Position numbers and translations under genes: made by a program. Shown piece by piece: positions 27,686-35,775 of a stretch of 64,000 bases of DNA (position 1 is the stretch's first letter; each line of letters starts with the position of its first letter). The stretch lies in assembly GCF_019645875.1 (NCBI RefSeq), contig NZ_CP081000.1, positions 4,278,001 to 4,342,000 on the forward strand, read 5' to 3'. This stretch comes from Mycolicibacterium senegalense. Lineage in GTDB: Bacteria; Actinomycetota; Actinomycetes; Mycobacteriales; Mycobacteriaceae. The notes under the pieces are model-generated. The model made no database searches and had not been told where the DNA came from. It saw only the letters and a program-made list of their open reading frames with translations.

Positions 27686-29343
27686 GCGCTTTCCTCCGCA
27701 TGCTCCCGGTCTCGGTTGGAGCGCTGTCGCTGTTTCTGCTGCGGCGCAACAGGTTTGAGCGGCAACGGGCTGGTGGTGACCTTGTGCCCACGTACCAGCG
27801 GCAGCGTCAGACGGAAGCAGGCACCCTTGCCCGGCTCGCCCCACGCCTCCAGTCGGCCCTGGTGCAGGCGGGCATCCTCGATGCTGATGGCCAGGCCCAG
27901 GCCGGTGCCGCCGGAGCGGCGTACCCGCGACGGGTCCGACCGCCAGAACCGGCTGAACACCAGCTTCTCCTCACCGGGGCGCAAGCCGACGCCGTAGTCG
28001 CGGACGGTGACGGCCACGGTGTCCTCATCGGCGGCCATCCGGATACGCACAGGTTTGCGTTCGGCGTGGTCGATGGCGTTGGCGATGAGGTTGCGCAGGA
28101 TCCGTTCCACCCGGCGCGGATCCACCTCGGCGATCACCTCGTCGGCGGGCATGTTGACGTCCAGCTCAACCTCGGCGTCGGCAGCAAGGTGCCCGACGTT
28201 GTCCAGCGCGCTCTGCACGGTCGAGCGCAGATCGACCGATTCCACCGACAGCTCGGCGACGCCGGCGTCGTGGCGGGAGATCTCGAGCAGGTCGGCCAGC
28301 AGCGTCTCGAAGCGGTCCAGCTCGTTGACCATCAGTTCGGTGGACCGCCGCAACGCGGGGTCGAGATCCTCACTGTGGTCATGAATCAAGTCGGCTGCCA
28401 TGCGCACCGTGGTCAGCGGGGTACGCAGTTCGTGGCTGACGTCAGAAGTGAAGCGGCGCTGCAGGTTACCGAATTCTTCGAGCTGCTGGATCTGGCGAGA
28501 AAGGCTCTCGGCCATGTCGTTGAACGACACCGCGAGCCGGGCCATGTCGTCCTCGCCGCGCACCGGCATCCGCTCGGTGAGATGTCCTTCGGCGAACCGC
28601 TCGGCGATCCGCGAGGCCGAGCGCACCGGCTGCACGATCTGGCGGGCCACCACGAGGGCGATGGCTGCCAGTAGGCCCAACAACACCACGCCGCCGGTCG
28701 CCATGGTGCCGCGCACCAACGAGATGGTGCTCTCCTCGTTGTTCAGCGGAAAGATCAGGTACAGCTCGAGATTGGGCACCGACGAGGATGCCGGGCTCCC
28801 GACGATCAACGCCGGCCCGGAAAACCCGTCGGTGGCCACCGTGGCGTACTGGTAGCTCACCTGCCCGGCTTTGACGAAGTCGCGCAAGGCTTTCGGCACC
28901 TGCTGCACCGGCCCCGCCGCAGCGGCTTCGCGTGGGCCGTCTCCGGGAACGATGAGCACCGCATCGAACGCACCCGCCACGTCGGCACGAGCGTCGGCCT
29001 TGCGGTCGATCAACGTGTTGCGGGCCAGCTGCAGGCTGCTGTCCAGCGAGCGGCTCTCCTCCCCGCCGACGATGCCGCCGACCGTGACGCGGGCGCGCTC
29101 GACCTCCTCGGTGGCAGCCTTGACCTTGACCTCGAGGATCCGGTCGGTGATCTGGCTGGTCAGCACGAAGCCGAGCACCAGGATCACGGCGAGCGAGAGT
29201 CCCAAGGTCAACGTGACCACTCGTAGTTGCAGCGAACGACGCCACACCAAGCTCAGCGCCCTGCCGAGTGTCCCCAATCCGCGCAACAGTGGGCCGGAAC
29301 CTCCCCAGCGCCCACGGATGCGCCGTCTGGAGCTGAAGATCAC
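27682..29343 (-). CDS. mtrB: Sensor histidine kinase MtrB
   Basis: A 553-residue membrane kinase of the essential MtrAB system, which couples cell division and envelope state to gene expression. Two membrane segments (residues ~42-62 and ~213-234) enclose an extracytoplasmic sensor region. HAMP follows (~235-290), then the dimerisation/phospho-acceptor domain with DVSHELRTPLTTVRM (His304) and the ATPase domain with NLIANAIDHA (N box), VRDYGVGL (G1) and SGGTGLGLAIS (G2). The overlap with mtrA is 4 bp at its start and with lpqB 4 bp at its end, so expression of the three is coupled. Confidence 0.97.
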   Translation of the reverse strand: MIFSSRRRIRGRWGGSGPLLRGLGTLGRALSLVWRRSLQLRVVTLTLGLSLAVILVLGFVLTSQITDRILEVKVKAATEEVERARVTVGGIVGGEESRSLDSSLQLARNTLIDRKADARADVAGAFDAVLIVPGDGPREAAAAGPVQQVPKALRDFVKAGQVSYQYATVATDGFSGPALIVGSPASSSVPNLELYLIFPLNNEESTISLVRGTMATGGVVLLGLLAAIALVVARQIVQPVRSASRIAERFAEGHLTERMPVRGEDDMARLAVSFNDMAESLSRQIQQLEEFGNLQRRFTSDVSHELRTPLTTVRMAADLIHDHSEDLDPALRRSTELMVNELDRFETLLADLLEISRHDAGVAELSVESVDLRSTVQSALDNVGHLAADAEVELDVNMPADEVIAEVDPRRVERILRNLIANAIDHAERKPVRIRMAADEDTVAVTVRDYGVGLRPGEEKLVFSRFWRSDPSRVRRSGGTGLGLAISIEDARLHQGRLEAWGEPGKGACFRLTLPLVRGHKVTTSPLPLKPVAPQQKQRQRSNRDREHAEESA

Positions 29344-30027
29344 GGGGGTCCGGCCTTGTATCCCACTCCTCGAACGGTCAACACCACCTGCGGGTTCTCC
29401 GGGTCTTTCTCAACTTTGGCCCGCAACCGCTGGACATGCACGTTCACCAAACGGGTGTCAGCGGGGTGGCGATATCCCCACACCTGTTCGAGCAGCACAT
29501 CACGAGTAAACACCTGGCGCGGTTTGCGTGCCAGCGCCACGAGCAGGTCGAACTCCAGCGGTGTCAGCGAAATCTGCTCACCCTGACGGGTGACCTTGTG
29601 GGCCGGCACATCGATCTCGACATCGTTGATCGACAGCAGCTCGGCAGGCTCGTCCTCGTTGCGGCGCAGCCGCGCGCGCACGCGTGCGACCAGTTCCTTC
29701 GGCTTGAACGGCTTCATCACGTAGTCGTCGGCGCCGGATTCCAGGCCCAGCACCACGTCGACGGTGTCGGTCTTGGCGGTCAGCATGACGATCGGCACGC
29801 CGGAATCGGCGCGCAGCACGCGGCACACGTCGATCCCGTTCATGCCGGGCAGCATCAGGTCCAGCAGCACCAGATCCGGTCGCAGTTCACGTACCGCGGT
29901 GAGCGCCTGGCTGCCGTCGCCGATGACCGCGGTGTCGAATCCTTCACCACGCAAGACGATGGTGAGCATCTCGGCCAGCGATGGGGTCGTCATCGACGAC
30001 AAGGATCCTTTGCCTCATGGTGTCCAT
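29340..30027 (-). CDS. mtrA: Response regulator MtrA, frameshifted near the start in this sequence
   Basis: An OmpR/PhoB-family regulator, partner of MtrB, controlling replication initiation, division and cell-wall genes. From ATG 30027 the frame reads MDTMRQRILVVDDDP and then runs out of frame, meeting a stop after 27 codons. The rest of the protein (SLAEMLTIVLRGEGF... with the phospho-acceptor in LLDLMLPGMNG, KPFKPKEL, and the C-terminal winged helix TPLEFDLLVALARKPRQVFTRDVLLEQVWGY) continues one frame over to 29340. Removing one G from the GGGG run at 29983-29986 restores a 228-residue MtrA, the M. tuberculosis length. The internal start TTG 30002 would delete the first strand and acidic pocket. 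Confidence 0.93.
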
Positions 30028-30047
30028 GGTGTCACCAGATCGCGACA

Positions 30048-30072
30048 AAACCCGGGTACCACACGCGGGTTT
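30048..30072 (-). terminator. Weak hairpin between tmk and mtrA
   Basis: AAACCCG (30048-30054) and CGGGTTT (30066-30072) flank an 11-nt loop in the 52-bp gap. On the minus strand the stem is followed by TTTTG. It may partly terminate tmk transcripts or act in the mtrA leader. Low stability makes this tentative. Confidence 0.4.
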
Positions 30073-30079
30073 CTCCGCT

Positions 30080-30712
30080 TTATCTGCTGCTTAGCCGAAT
30101 CGCGAGGGCGGCCGGATCTACCTCCGGTCCCGCGACGGCCCACCGGCCGCACCAGTCGGCGGCCGCCAGCGCGGCATAGACCTGACCGGTGCGCAGCTGC
30201 AGCCCCCCGTCACGCTCATAGGCGTCCTTGGCGCGATCGGCCTCGGTGTTGGCCCGATGTTCGGCCCGCTGCGCGGCCAGCTCGGTCGGGACGTCCAGCA
30301 GCACCTGCCAATCCGGAGCGGGCATCTTCAGGCGCTCGAATTCCAGCTCACGCACCCAGTCCACCGCCGCGCCGTCGGCGTGCTGGTGCAGCCGGGCCGC
30401 GCTGTAGGCCGCGTTCGAGGCGACGTAGCGGTCCAGGATGACGACGTCGTAGGCCGCCAGCAGGTGCTCGATCTCCTCGCGGGCCCCGGCCCGGTCGAGC
30501 GCGAACAACGTGGCCATCGCATAGACCGAGTGGGCCAGGTCGCCGTGCGCTCCGTGCAGGGCTTCGGCCGCCAGGTCCGCAGGAACGGAGCGGTGGTACC
30601 GCGGGAACGCCAGGCTGCCCACCGACAAGTGAGCGCCCTCGAACGCCGCCCGCAGGCCGCCCGTCAAAGTGCGTTTGCCTGCGCCGTCGACACCTTCGAT
30701 CGCGATGAGCAC
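30080..30712 (-). CDS. tmk: Thymidylate kinase
   Basis: A 210-residue cytosolic enzyme that phosphorylates dTMP to dTDP. The P-loop is EGVDGAGKRTL at the N-terminus, followed by the DRY-type motif VILDRYVASNAAYSAARLH (residues ~92-110) and the LID/base region LLDVPTELAAQRAEHRANTEADRAKDAYE. The sequence matches Rv3247c. It starts the tmk-mtrA-mtrB-lpqB block. The 180-bp gap upstream to the next gene contains nothing recognisable apart from a short imperfect GTCACGC repeat. Confidence 0.96.
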   Translation of the reverse strand: MLIAIEGVDGAGKRTLTGGLRAAFEGAHLSVGSLAFPRYHRSVPADLAAEALHGAHGDLAHSVYAMATLFALDRAGAREEIEHLLAAYDVVILDRYVASNAAYSAARLHQHADGAAVDWVRELEFERLKMPAPDWQVLLDVPTELAAQRAEHRANTEADRAKDAYERDGGLQLRTGQVYAALAAADWCGRWAVAGPEVDPAALAIRLSSR

Positions 30713-30892
30713 AGCAGCAGCGTAGTTCTACGGCGGCTGTCGCCCCCAATGTCACGCCAGAGTGGCGCCAGCCCTCGATCGTCACGCTGGAGTGCCAGCC
30801 GAGCGCCAGCCCGGCCATTGCCCCGGCGGGACGCAATCCGGTCTGGATCCACGTGCCTGCGCCCGGGTGATCAGCAGTGCGTGGATGTGGCC

Positions 30893-31912
30893 CTATTCAC
30901 CGCTCAACCACCCGTACACGCGCAGGCACACCGCCCCGAACAACAGCACCGGACCGAAAACCTCCGTCAGCGGAGTCGCTCCCACCACGGCGGTGACCAG
31001 TCCGGCGACGATCGCGAAAACCAGGAACCCCAGCCGCACTGCCAGAAAGCTTCGCTCACGTAGCACCGCCCGCAATATCGGGCGCGGCACGCTGCGCACC
31101 AGCCAGACGATCACCCCGACCAGTCCGAGCTCCAGTACGGCGATGAATATCCTTGGAACCAGCGTCGATTGGGACTTCTCGTGCGTCGCCGTCACAGCGA
31201 TCAACACGATGCCCAGGAGAATGACGGAGGCGGTGGAAACCCGCAGCACTCGGATCAGCGCTACCCCGATGTTGCGCCGGGCCAATTCGCCCAGCGCCGG
31301 ATCCAGCCGTCCCGCCCCGAGAAATCCGTTGATCGACGTTGTCAGCTTGCCCCATTTCAGCCGGTTGACCGCCAGATTGTGGACCGCTGAGGCGTGGTCG
31401 GGTTCCAACCGCAGGGCCGCCTCGTAGTTGTCCTCGGCAGCGGTGAAACTCCGCATTGCGCGGTGGATGTCACCGCGCAGCACCAGAGCGTCCGCCGACT
31501 CCGGTTGTAGCCGCAGCGCTTCGTCGATGACATCCAGCGCGTCGCGTGGACGCCCGGCTTCGAGCAACAAGCTCGCGTAGGTGTAATGCGCGGAATGGAT
31601 GTGCGGATTCTCCGTGGCCGCCCGCCACGCCATCTGCAACGCTTCCTGCCGCCGGCCCTGCCCGTTCAATGCGAGGGCGTACACGCGCATGACGTGTTCG
31701 TCGCCCGGGACGATGGCCAACGCCGCATAGGCGGCCTGTGCCGCACCGTGGTAGTCCTTCAATCCCAGGCGCGCGCGGGCGTACTGGGCCAGAAGGCCGA
31801 CATGGTTGGGGTCCTCGGCCAACGCCGACTCCAGCACCTCGGCGGCACGCTGGTAATTCCTGGTGCTCAGATACGCCTCTGCGACACCACCGGGCCCTGC
31901 GCCCGCCGTCAC
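30893..31912 (-). CDS. TPR-repeat protein with four C-terminal membrane helices
   Basis: A 339-residue protein. Residues ~8-205 form about five tetratricopeptide repeats (e.g. NYQRAAEVLESALAEDPNHV, DALDVIDEALRLQPESADAL, AAEDNYEAALRLEPDHASAV), a protein-binding scaffold. Four hydrophobic segments follow at ~226-243, 254-272, 289-311 and 317-334, so the TPR region probably faces the cytoplasm from the inner membrane. The start GTG 31912 overlaps the AAA+ gene stop by 4 bp, so the two proteins are translationally coupled and likely interact. I do not know a specific function. Confidence 0.82.
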   Translation of the reverse strand: MTAGAGPGGVAEAYLSTRNYQRAAEVLESALAEDPNHVGLLAQYARARLGLKDYHGAAQAAYAALAIVPGDEHVMRVYALALNGQGRRQEALQMAWRAATENPHIHSAHYTYASLLLEAGRPRDALDVIDEALRLQPESADALVLRGDIHRAMRSFTAAEDNYEAALRLEPDHASAVHNLAVNRLKWGKLTTSINGFLGAGRLDPALGELARRNIGVALIRVLRVSTASVILLGIVLIAVTATHEKSQSTLVPRIFIAVLELGLVGVIVWLVRSVPRPILRAVLRERSFLAVRLGFLVFAIVAGLVTAVVGATPLTEVFGPVLLFGAVCLRVYGWLSGE

Positions 31913-33135
31913 CGAAGCTTGTTCCGCCGCATGTACTTCGCCAGGTCGTCGTAGGTGCCGTCACGGTTGCTGAACTCGACGACGTTGCGGGCAGTCTCGA
32001 ACCAGGGGCCCGTCGAGGGGCGGATCTGGCCGAGCGCAGTCTCGATGTCGGACATCTGAACCGGCCTGACCTGTCCGCTGCGCAGAGACTCGGCCATCGC
32101 CAATTGCGTTGCGGTATCGCATACGTGGGCCAGGTCGGCTCCGGAGAAGCCGTCGGTCCGTTTGGCCACCGACGCGAGGTTGATTCCCTCCACCGGCCGA
32201 TCCTGCAGGTGCAGCTTCATGATCGCCGCGCGGGCCTCCGCGTCGGGCAGAGACACGAAGATCATCCGGTCGAAGCGGCCGGGCCTGCGCAGCGCGGCAT
32301 CGACGTCCCATGGCGCGTTGGTCGCACCCAGCACGTAGACGCCGTCGTTGGCCGATGTGGCCGAATCCAGTTCTTCCAGAAGGGCGTTCACGACGGTGCG
32401 TAGCCCGGCCGACCCGCTCAGCGCGGAACGGCGATGGCCGAGAGCATCCACCTCGTCGAAGAACAGCACGCACGGAGCATTACGCCGCGCGTTGTCGAAG
32501 ATCGACCGGACGCTGTGTTCGCTCTCGCCGAGCCAGCGGGACAACACGTCGGCGATCCCGACCTGATAGAAATTTGCGCCGAGCTCGCCCGATACCGCTT
32601 TGGCGACGTAGGTCTTGCCGCAACCGGGCGGGCCGTACAGCAGCAGCCCGCCACGCGCGGACACCTTGAACGCCTTCATCAGCTCGGGATTGCGGATGGG
32701 GCCGAGCAACGAGAGCTCGAGCTGCTTCTTGACGTCGGCCATCCCGGCGATGTCGGCGAGCCGGACCGAGGTGCGCTGCACCACGTCGAAGTCGTTCTCG
32801 CTGACAGCCTCGGCGGGCTCCTCGACGAACGCAGGCTTGACGATGTCGGCGACCTGCTTCTCGGCGGCCGTCCAGTCGAACCCGCGGGCCGGCTCGGCGG
32901 GCGCCGGCGGCGCTGGGGCGGCTGCACCCGCCAGGCCGGCGCTGCACTGTTGCAGCAAGGTCACCGCCCTGGTGTTCGAGGCGTCGCGGGCCAGCACGGC
33001 ACTGCAATGTGTCAACGCTTCGGCAAAGCGCTGGCGTTCGATCAACAAAGTGGCCAGATGCAGCCGCAACTCCGCCAGCTCGGGGCTGCGCTCCACAGCG
33101 GCAGCTAACTCTTCGATGACGGCTTCCTCAGCCAT
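31909..33135 (-). CDS. CDC48-like single-domain AAA+ ATPase with helical-repeat N-terminus
   Basis: A 408-residue ATPase. The N-terminal ~65 residues look like a TPR pair (VERSPELAELRLHLATLLIE, RFAEALTHCSAVLARDASNT). A Pro/Ala linker (~70-84) follows, then one classical AAA module: Walker A GPPGCGKT (168-175), Walker B VLFFDEVD (223-230), sensor-1 Asn in GATNAPW (273), arginine fingers in RRPGRFDR (283-290) and the helical GFSGADLAHVCD lid. Such modules assemble as hexamers that remodel or unfold proteins. ATG 33135 is chosen because of GGGGG 6 bp upstream and the loss of family similarity before it. It is coupled to the TPR protein and divergent from a FAAL. Confidence 0.87.
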   Translation of the reverse strand: MAEEAVIEELAAAVERSPELAELRLHLATLLIERQRFAEALTHCSAVLARDASNTRAVTLLQQCSAGLAGAAAPAPPAPAEPARGFDWTAAEKQVADIVKPAFVEEPAEAVSENDFDVVQRTSVRLADIAGMADVKKQLELSLLGPIRNPELMKAFKVSARGGLLLYGPPGCGKTYVAKAVSGELGANFYQVGIADVLSRWLGESEHSVRSIFDNARRNAPCVLFFDEVDALGHRRSALSGSAGLRTVVNALLEELDSATSANDGVYVLGATNAPWDVDAALRRPGRFDRMIFVSLPDAEARAAIMKLHLQDRPVEGINLASVAKRTDGFSGADLAHVCDTATQLAMAESLRSGQVRPVQMSDIETALGQIRPSTGPWFETARNVVEFSNRDGTYDDLAKYMRRNKLR

Positions 33136-33293
33136 TGGCACCCCCGATCGACCGTTCGTGCAAATCCTATCCGGAGGGTGACGCCGCCCTTCGCGGGTAA
33201 TCCGGCCTCTGGATCCCGACAAGCTAGCCATGCTTATTTTTGGGTCCGGTACGGTCTGCTGATCCCAGGAATCGCCGATGGATGAGGAAGCGG

Positions 33294-35156
33294 ATGCACC
33301 ACCACACAGGGTCCACTGCGCAGGTGGACGCAGCCACCTTGCTGGACCTGCTGCAGCAGAGGGCCGCGACGTATCAAGGCAAGGTCGCGTTCAGCTTCTC
33401 CTACCACGGCGACGACGAGAACCTCACTCAGCTGACCTATCGCGACCTGGATCGCCGGGCGCGGGCGATCGCGTCCACGCTGCAGAAACTGGGCGCTGCC
33501 GGTGAGCGCGTACTGGTGTTGTGCCGGCCGGGCCTGGATGCCATCGCTGGTTTCTTCGGTTGCATCTATGCCGGAGCTGTCGCGGTGCCGGTGCACGAAC
33601 GGTTGGCGCCGCGGCTGTCGGCGGTGGTGCCCGACGCGCATGCCCGCTTCGCTTTGGCCACCGCCGAGACGCAGTCGAAGGTCAAGGCCGCGATCGACGA
33701 ACTGGCCGAAGGGCGAGACCTGCAGTGGGTCCGCACCGACGAGGACGGCGACGGCGTGGGGCCGGTGCAGGACTGGGTGGCACCCGATCTGGATCCAGAC
33801 GCAATCGCCATGGTGCAGTACACATCTGGGTCCACCACCACCCCGAAGGGCGTCGCACTCACCCACCGCAACCTGCTGCACAACATCGCGACGTCCAGCC
33901 AGGTGTGGGACGGCGACGACACCGCGATCAGCGTGTTCTGGCTGCCCTCGCATCACGACATGGGATTGATCGGCGGGATCCTGTCGATGCTCTACGTCGG
34001 ATGCACCACACATCTGATGTCACCGTCCTCCTTCGTCAAACGCCCGATGGGCTGGCTCGAAGCGCTGTCGCGGCATCGCGCGACTTTCACCGCCGCACCG
34101 AACTTCGCCTATGACCGGTGCGTCGAAGAGAGCACCGCCGAGCAGCGCGCGGCGCTGGATCTGTCGAACCTGGCCGTGGCGATGAACGGCGCCGAGCCAG
34201 TGCAGGCCGCCACATTGGAGAAGTTCACCGAGGCGTTCGCACCGGCAGGGTTGCGGCCAGAAGCGCTGCGCCCGGTGTACGGACTCGCCGAGGCCACCCT
34301 GCTGGTGTCCGGCGGGTCGGACTCCGCACTGCCGGTCGTCGCGCACGTCGATCGCACCGGACTACAAACCGACCGCGTCATCGAGGTCGACCCCGGACAT
34401 CGGTCTGCGGTCTCGCTGGTGGGGTGCGGCCGGCCCCGCGGCGGCCAAGAGGTGATCATCGTCGATCCGGTGACCCACCTGCCTTGCGGCGCAGACGAAG
34501 TCGGTGAGATCTGGATCGCCGGCCCCAGCGTCGGATGGGGCTATTGGGCGCGGCCGGATGAAACCGCGCACACATTCGCGGCGGTCCTGCCCGAGTCATC
34601 GGGCGGCCCGTTCCTGCGCACCGGGGATCTGGGGTTCCTGCGTTCGGGCGAGTTGTTCATCACCGGACGCTGCAAGGATCTCGTCGTCATCCGCGGCGGC
34701 AACTACTATCCCAACGACATCGAGCGCACAGTGCAAGGCTGCCATCCGACGCTCGTGTCCGGCCGCGGTGCGGTCTTCTCGATCACCCCGGGCCTGGGGG
34801 CTGTCGAACAGCTGGTGATCGTGCAAGAGGTCGCACGCAATCGAGACCACTCGACCGACCTCGCCCTGGTGGCCGAGTCAGTCCGCGCCGCGGTGACCGA
34901 GCGCTACGGGATCCAGCCGAATTCGGTACTGCTCGTGGAGCATCTGTCGATCCCGACGACCTCGAGCGGCAAGATCCAACGCAGTCAGTGCCGCCAACTG
35001 TTGCTCGATGACCAGATCGACCCGGTGGCGCACTGGCGTGTGCCCTCGGCGCTCGACGATCTGGACAAGGCCCGCGAGCTTGAGGCTGCGATCCAGATCG
35101 CTGAGCTGATCAAGGCCGAGGCCGCCCGCCAGCAGCAGGCCGCGGCCGCGAACTAA
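33294..35156 (+). CDS. Stand-alone fatty acyl-AMP ligase (FAAL)
   Basis: A 620-residue member of the ANL superfamily that activates a fatty acid as acyl-AMP for transfer to an acyl carrier. Motifs: MVQYTSGSTTTPKGVALTHRNLL (P-loop-like A3), FWLPSHHDMGLIGGI (FAAL HHDMG block), YGLAEATLLVS (A5) and GRCKDLVVIRGGNYYPNDIE (A8). The C-terminal catalytic Lys is in TSSGKIQRSQC. No carrier domain is fused, unlike many FAAL-PKS systems, and no PKS lies nearby. The start ATG 33294 has AGGAAG upstream; ATG 33282 is the alternative. It is divergent from the AAA+/TPR pair with a ~158-bp shared promoter region. Confidence 0.9.
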   Translation: MHHHTGSTAQVDAATLLDLLQQRAATYQGKVAFSFSYHGDDENLTQLTYRDLDRRARAIASTLQKLGAAGERVLVLCRPGLDAIAGFFGCIYAGAVAVPVHERLAPRLSAVVPDAHARFALATAETQSKVKAAIDELAEGRDLQWVRTDEDGDGVGPVQDWVAPDLDPDAIAMVQYTSGSTTTPKGVALTHRNLLHNIATSSQVWDGDDTAISVFWLPSHHDMGLIGGILSMLYVGCTTHLMSPSSFVKRPMGWLEALSRHRATFTAAPNFAYDRCVEESTAEQRAALDLSNLAVAMNGAEPVQAATLEKFTEAFAPAGLRPEALRPVYGLAEATLLVSGGSDSALPVVAHVDRTGLQTDRVIEVDPGHRSAVSLVGCGRPRGGQEVIIVDPVTHLPCGADEVGEIWIAGPSVGWGYWARPDETAHTFAAVLPESSGGPFLRTGDLGFLRSGELFITGRCKDLVVIRGGNYYPNDIERTVQGCHPTLVSGRGAVFSITPGLGAVEQLVIVQEVARNRDHSTDLALVAESVRAAVTERYGIQPNSVLLVEHLSIPTTSSGKIQRSQCRQLLLDDQIDPVAHWRVPSALDDLDKARELEAAIQIAELIKAEAARQQQAAAAN

Positions 35157-35775
35157 AGCTGGAAACACTCGCACTATTTGTTTGCTGACCGTGGTTGCCC
35201 GCCGGGCTCCCACGGCCCCGCGACGTCGTAATCCGACGGGCAATCCTCATTCCTCGTCGATGTGCGGACGGTACCGCCATCGGAGATGCCCCGACACATG
35301 ATGGTCGCCGGCAGGCATCGCGCACCGGGCAACGCGGGCCCACTCACCACACTCGGCTGTCGTAACCCCTAGTCCTCCGATCGGTTCGGAGAGCAACGGG
35401 CAGCCGGCACAGCACTTGATTGAGTCGCATGAGTTATGTTGTCTGACAAATTTTTTGACAGACAACCTGATGTTTCGTGAACGTCTGTCCAATCGCACGT
35501 AGGCATCTCGCGACCTCCGCTGGAAGACGGTTCTCGGCTCCGGGTGCACCCACTCATCCCGGCTGAGCACAACCGCCGCGTCGATATAAGAAAATGTCTA
35601 ATTATTAGCCCAAAACGGGCTCGAGCCGGGCGAGCAGGCGCTTCTCCGGCAGCACAGCATTGCTCGACCGAGGCAACTCTTATGCCGCCTAGGTAGATTG
35701 CCAAGAATTTGCAGACGCAACTACTTGGTTGGGCTATGGTCTGTCCGATTATTTACAGATGCGAAAGGAGATGCC
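35157..35775. other. 0.6-kb AT-richer spacer with palindromes; no gene supported
   Basis: The spacer between the FAAL and the secreted-protein gene is clearly lower in GC than its surroundings from about 35,420 on. It holds TTGTCTG/CAGACAA arms (35439-35465, 13-nt spacer with a T run), the small palindrome CTAATTATTAG (35598-35608), and a hairpin after the FAAL. Minus-strand frames of ~110 codons (35247-35570, 35369-35704) have no ribosome-binding site or recognisable domain, so I do not call them. It must include the promoter of the secreted-protein gene; an sRNA is possible. Confidence 0.6.
35189..35215 (+). terminator. Hairpin after the FAAL gene
   Basis: CCGTGG-TT-GCCC (35189-35200) pairs with GGGC-TC-CCACGG (35204-35215) across a 3-nt loop, starting 33 bp after the FAAL stop. 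No U-tract follows; mycobacterial terminators often lack one. Confidence 0.5.

Noticed and set aside
29340..30002. MtrA beginning at the internal TTG 30002
   Set aside because: Would remove the first strand and the acidic pocket of the receiver domain; the true start is ATG 30027 with an apparent indel between.
35369..35704. A 111-codon minus-strand frame in the spacer before the secreted-protein gene
   Set aside because: No ribosome-binding site or known motif, starts in the AT-richer area, overlaps the likely promoter region.
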